Source: an uncultured Eubacterium sp. (GTDB lineage: Bacteria > Bacillota_A > Clostridia > Lachnospirales > Lachnospiraceae). From it: DNA of 7,877 bases. The number at the start of each line of letters is the position of its first letter. The first letter of the stretch is position 1. The notes under the pieces were generated by a model. That model searched no databases. It saw nothing but the letters and a program-made list of their open reading frames with translations, and was not told where the DNA came from. This document shows positions 6,030 through 7,877 of this stretch, piece after piece. The stretch is taken from NCBI GenBank assembly GCA_948468465.1, contig CAOKJJ010000203.1, positions 1-7,877 on the forward strand, given 5' to 3'. Both the position numbers and the translations under genes were made by a program.

Positions 6030-7453
6030 GAGAATATGAAACAGTCATCGGACTGGAGGTCCATGTGGAACTGGCGACAAAGACGAAAATATTCTGCGGC
6101 TGTTCGACCGCGTTCGGCGCAGAGCCAAACACACATACGTGTCCGGTCTGTACCGGCATGCCAGGTTCACTGCCGGTATTAAATAAACAGGTCGTAGAAT
6201 ATGCGGCCGCTGTCGGGCTTGCCACCGAATGTGAGATTACTTCTTACAGTAAATTTGACCGGAAAAACTACTTTTATCCAGACAACCCGCAAAATTACCA
6301 GATCTCGCAGCTGTACCTGCCGATCTGCCGAAACGGCCGGGTTGAAATTGAGACGGATGCAGGAAAAAAGTATGTAGGAATCCATGAAATCCATATGGAA
6401 GAAGACGCCGGAAAGCTGATTCATGATGAATGGGAAGACATCTCTTATGTCGATTATAACCGTTCGGGCGTACCGTTAATCGAAATTGTGTCTGAGCCGG
6501 ATATGCGCTGCGCGCAGGAGGTCATCGCTTATCTGGAAAAGCTGCGCATGATCATCCAGTATCTGGGGGCATCTGACTGTAAGCTCCAGGAAGGTTCGAT
6601 GCGTGCGGATGTCAACCTGTCCGTACGTGAGGCCGGCGCCAAAAACTATGGCACACGTACGGAAATGAAAAATCTGAATTCTTTTAAGGCGATTACAAGA
6701 GCGATTGAGCATGAGAAAAACCGCCAGATAGATTTGCTGGAATCCGGCGAAGCAGTCATACAGGAGACAAGGCGCTGGGACGATGCAAAAGCATATTCCT
6801 ATGCGATGCGTTCCAAAGAAGACGCGCAGGATTACCGCTATTTCCCGGAACCGGACCTTGTGCCGGTTGCAATCAGCGCGCAATGGCTGGAAGAAATTCG
6901 TGCCAGACAGCCGCAGATGAGGGATGAAAGACGCAGACAGTACAAAGAGCAGTACGGACTGCCGGATTATGACGCGGATATTATTACCTCTTCGAAAAAG
7001 ATGGCCGATATTTTTGAAGCCGCATCCGAACTTTGCAAAAAGCCTAAGAAAGTGTCCAACTGGCTGATGGGCGAGACGATGCGGCTGTTAAAAGAAAACG
7101 GACAGGACGCGCAGGATCTTGCATTAGATCCGGAAAAACTCGCAAAAGTCGTAGAACTTGCAGATTCCGGCGCTCTGACAAACACAGCCGCGAAGGAAGT
7201 GTTTGAAGCGGTATTTTTAACGGATGCGGATCCGGAACAATATATGGAAGAAAAAGGATTAAAAACAGTCAGTGATGAAGGTGCGTTAAGGAGCGTGATC
7301 GCGCAGGTCATCAAGGACAATCCGCAGTCCGTGGAGGATTATCGAAACGGAAAGCAAAAAGCTATCGGATTTTTAGTTGGGCAGACGATGAAGGCGATGC
7401 AGGGCAAGGCAAATCCGGGACTTGTAAATGAGCTTTTAAAGGAACTGATCTGA
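6026..7453 (+). CDS. gatB: Asp-tRNA(Asn)/Glu-tRNA(Gln) amidotransferase subunit B
   Basis: Subunit that binds the misacylated tRNA, activates the Asp or Glu side chain by ATP-dependent phosphorylation and uses ammonia from GatA. It has 475 residues, as usual. The N-terminal cradle domain starts with VIGLEVHVEL (E11 and H13, likely metal ligands). A zinc-type cysteine set follows, C24, C26, C39 and C42. Further on are HMEEDAGK with E125, the YNRSGVPLIEIVSEPD block (about 144-158) and GSMRADVNLSVR. A helical and YqeY-like tail, about 330-475, ends in GFLVGQ...GKANP and contacts the tRNA. Its ATG overlaps the gatA stop codon in ATGA (6026-6029), with AAAGGAG at 6012-6018, so translation is probably coupled to keep subunits equal. 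No clear terminator follows directly. Confidence 0.97.
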   Translation: MREYETVIGLEVHVELATKTKIFCGCSTAFGAEPNTHTCPVCTGMPGSLPVLNKQVVEYAAAVGLATECEITSYSKFDRKNYFYPDNPQNYQISQLYLPICRNGRVEIETDAGKKYVGIHEIHMEEDAGKLIHDEWEDISYVDYNRSGVPLIEIVSEPDMRCAQEVIAYLEKLRMIIQYLGASDCKLQEGSMRADVNLSVREAGAKNYGTRTEMKNLNSFKAITRAIEHEKNRQIDLLESGEAVIQETRRWDDAKAYSYAMRSKEDAQDYRYFPEPDLVPVAISAQWLEEIRARQPQMRDERRRQYKEQYGLPDYDADIITSSKKMADIFEAASELCKKPKKVSNWLMGETMRLLKENGQDAQDLALDPEKLAKVVELADSGALTNTAAKEVFEAVFLTDADPEQYMEEKGLKTVSDEGALRSVIAQVIKDNPQSVEDYRNGKQKAIGFLVGQTMKAMQGKANPGLVNELLKELI

Positions 7454-7587
7454 ATGTTCAGTCTGAAGCAACCGTTTTGACATTGTGTTGTGTTTTTGTG
7501 CGGCTATGCGGAAATGTAAACCGTTTAATTGATACAAAGGGCATGAACAGAATATCGGGAAAACCGCTGAAAAATCTATGAAAAGTG

Positions 7588-7656
7588 TTGTATTAGTTAA
7601 GTTTCTAAACTATATACATTAGAATTTACTAATGATTTACTAATACATTTGTATTA
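7588..7656. repeat. Cluster of direct and inverted ACTAAT repeats
   Basis: TTTACTAAT occurs twice with an 11-bp period (7625-7633, 7636-7644). CATTAG (7617-7622) is inverted as CTAATG (7629-7634). TGTATTAGT (7589-7597) is inverted as ACTAATACA (7639-7647). TAATACA/TGTATTA form a tight palindrome at 7641-7656. A loose promoter match, TTGTAT (7588-7593), 17 bases, TATATA (7611-7616), lies within it. Function is unknown. A multi-site operator or an old element border are both possible. Confidence 0.5.
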
Positions 7657-7719
7657 CAGGTTGCTGCGGATAGTAAAGTTATGGATGAAATGAAAATACT
7701 TGTAAAAGACGAATTATAA
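7636..7719 (+). pseudogene. Possible C-terminal remnant of a lost gene
   Basis: An open frame of 27 codons plus stop runs from just after a TGA at 7633-7635 to TAA at 7717-7719. Its last residues (VAADSKVMDEMKILVKDEL) look like an amphipathic protein tail. A strong terminator starts 10 bases after the stop, the usual position for a gene end. There is no start codon with a ribosome site: the ATG at 7681 would give only 12 residues. I do not recognise the family. It may also be chance. Confidence 0.25.
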
Positions 7720-7729
7720 GTAATGGAAG

Positions 7730-7767
7730 TACCCCTGGATGGATTTAGCGGTTTAGGGGTATTTTTT
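7730..7767 (+). terminator. Rho-independent terminator
   Basis: TACCCCT (7730-7736) pairs with AGGGGTA (7755-7761) in a perfect 7-bp stem with an 18-base loop, followed by T6 (7762-7767). It is the first clear terminator downstream of gatB, 276 bases after its stop codon, and may be where the aspS-gatCAB transcript ends. Alternatively it belongs to the remnant just upstream. Confidence 0.75.
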
Positions 7768-7810
7768 GAGGAAATTTTTATTTAAAATAATATCCATTCC
7801 CCAACAAATT

Positions 7811-7820
7811 ATGCTATAAT
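7811..7820 (+). promoter_or_regulatory. Extended -10 promoter reading out of the window
   Basis: TATAAT at 7815-7820 is preceded by TG one base away (TGCTATAAT), an extended -10. The -35 region at 17-base spacing (7792-7797, ATCCAT) is poor, as is common with extended -10 sites. Transcription would start near 7827. The remaining 50 bases show no start codon with a ribosome site, so they are a leader or the 5' end of an RNA gene that continues beyond the window. Confidence 0.5.
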
Positions 7821-7877
7821 ATTCCATAGTCAGATTAGAACAGCGTAGGGATAGTCTGGTGGTTGTGCTTTCCGGAA

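Larger units (their letters stand above)
7454..7729. other. Intergenic region after gatB, no complete gene
   Basis: No reading frame here has both a start with a ribosome site and a family look. No convincing hairpin-plus-T-run follows gatB directly, so transcription may run on to the terminator at 7730. A TTGACA lies at 7477-7482 but lacks a -10. The right half (about 7585-7660) is distinctly A/T-rich and full of ACTAAT/ATTAGT repeats. It is followed by a 28-codon open stretch that ends at 7719. Confidence 0.6.

Noticed and set aside
7454..7475. Terminator directly after gatB
   Set aside because: The TTCAG/CTGAA inverted repeat leaves a one-base loop and no T-run follows, so it cannot be a terminator.
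7477..7482. TTGACA after gatB as a promoter
   Set aside because: No -10-like hexamer lies at 16-18 bases downstream; the region reads GCGGCT.
7542..7580. 12-codon open frame starting ATG at 7542
   Set aside because: An AAAGGGC lies too close to the ATG to act as a ribosome site, and the peptide has no recognisable feature.

Overview
The window looks like a chromosomal segment of a moderate-GC Clostridia member (Bacillota), most likely Lachnospiraceae-like. The grounds are strong AGGAGG-type ribosome binding sites, sigma-A promoters, a classical T-box leader and the aspS-gatC-gatA-gatB gene order. The family assignment is inference. No rRNA, tRNA, CRISPR array, insertion sequence or phage gene was seen.

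Layout: positions 1-116 hold a rho-independent terminator between an unseen upstream gene and a minus-strand MarR-type regulator (117-605). That regulator has a textbook promoter overlapped by two related 12-bp repeats, which suggests autoregulation. Divergent from it is a response regulator with an HD-GYP c-di-GMP phosphodiesterase output domain (806-1900). It is followed by an A/T-rich terminator-like hairpin and then by a new promoter near 1985-2013. From about 2020 to 2414 lies a complete T-box riboswitch. It controls aspS (2453-4198), gatC (4211-4504), gatA (4548-6029) and gatB (6026-7453). The last 424 bases have no convincing complete gene. They hold an AT-rich cluster of repeated ACTAAT motifs, what looks like the tail of a lost gene, a good terminator and an extended -10 promoter reading out of the window.

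How it works together: AspRS plus GatCAB form the indirect, tRNA-dependent route to Asn-tRNA(Asn), and GatCAB also serves Gln-tRNA(Gln). AspRS carries a histidine (RDHGG) at the position tied to relaxed tRNA specificity, so it probably charges both tRNA(Asp) and tRNA(Asn). The T-box supports this independently. Its specifier loop reads AAC (Asn) rather than an Asp codon, and the preceding G also creates an overlapping GAA (Glu) codon. This matches the published dual-specificity transamidation T-box of Clostridium acetobutylicum. The operon would therefore be turned on by uncharged tRNA(Asn), and possibly tRNA(Glu), rather than tRNA(Asp).

The window is mostly housekeeping and signalling genes. 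No wholly new system was found. The points most worth a second look are the overlapping specifier, a 35-bp dyad sitting on the operon promoter, an AspRS that resembles alphaproteobacterial enzymes, the MarR operator pair, and the unexplained 3' intergenic region.
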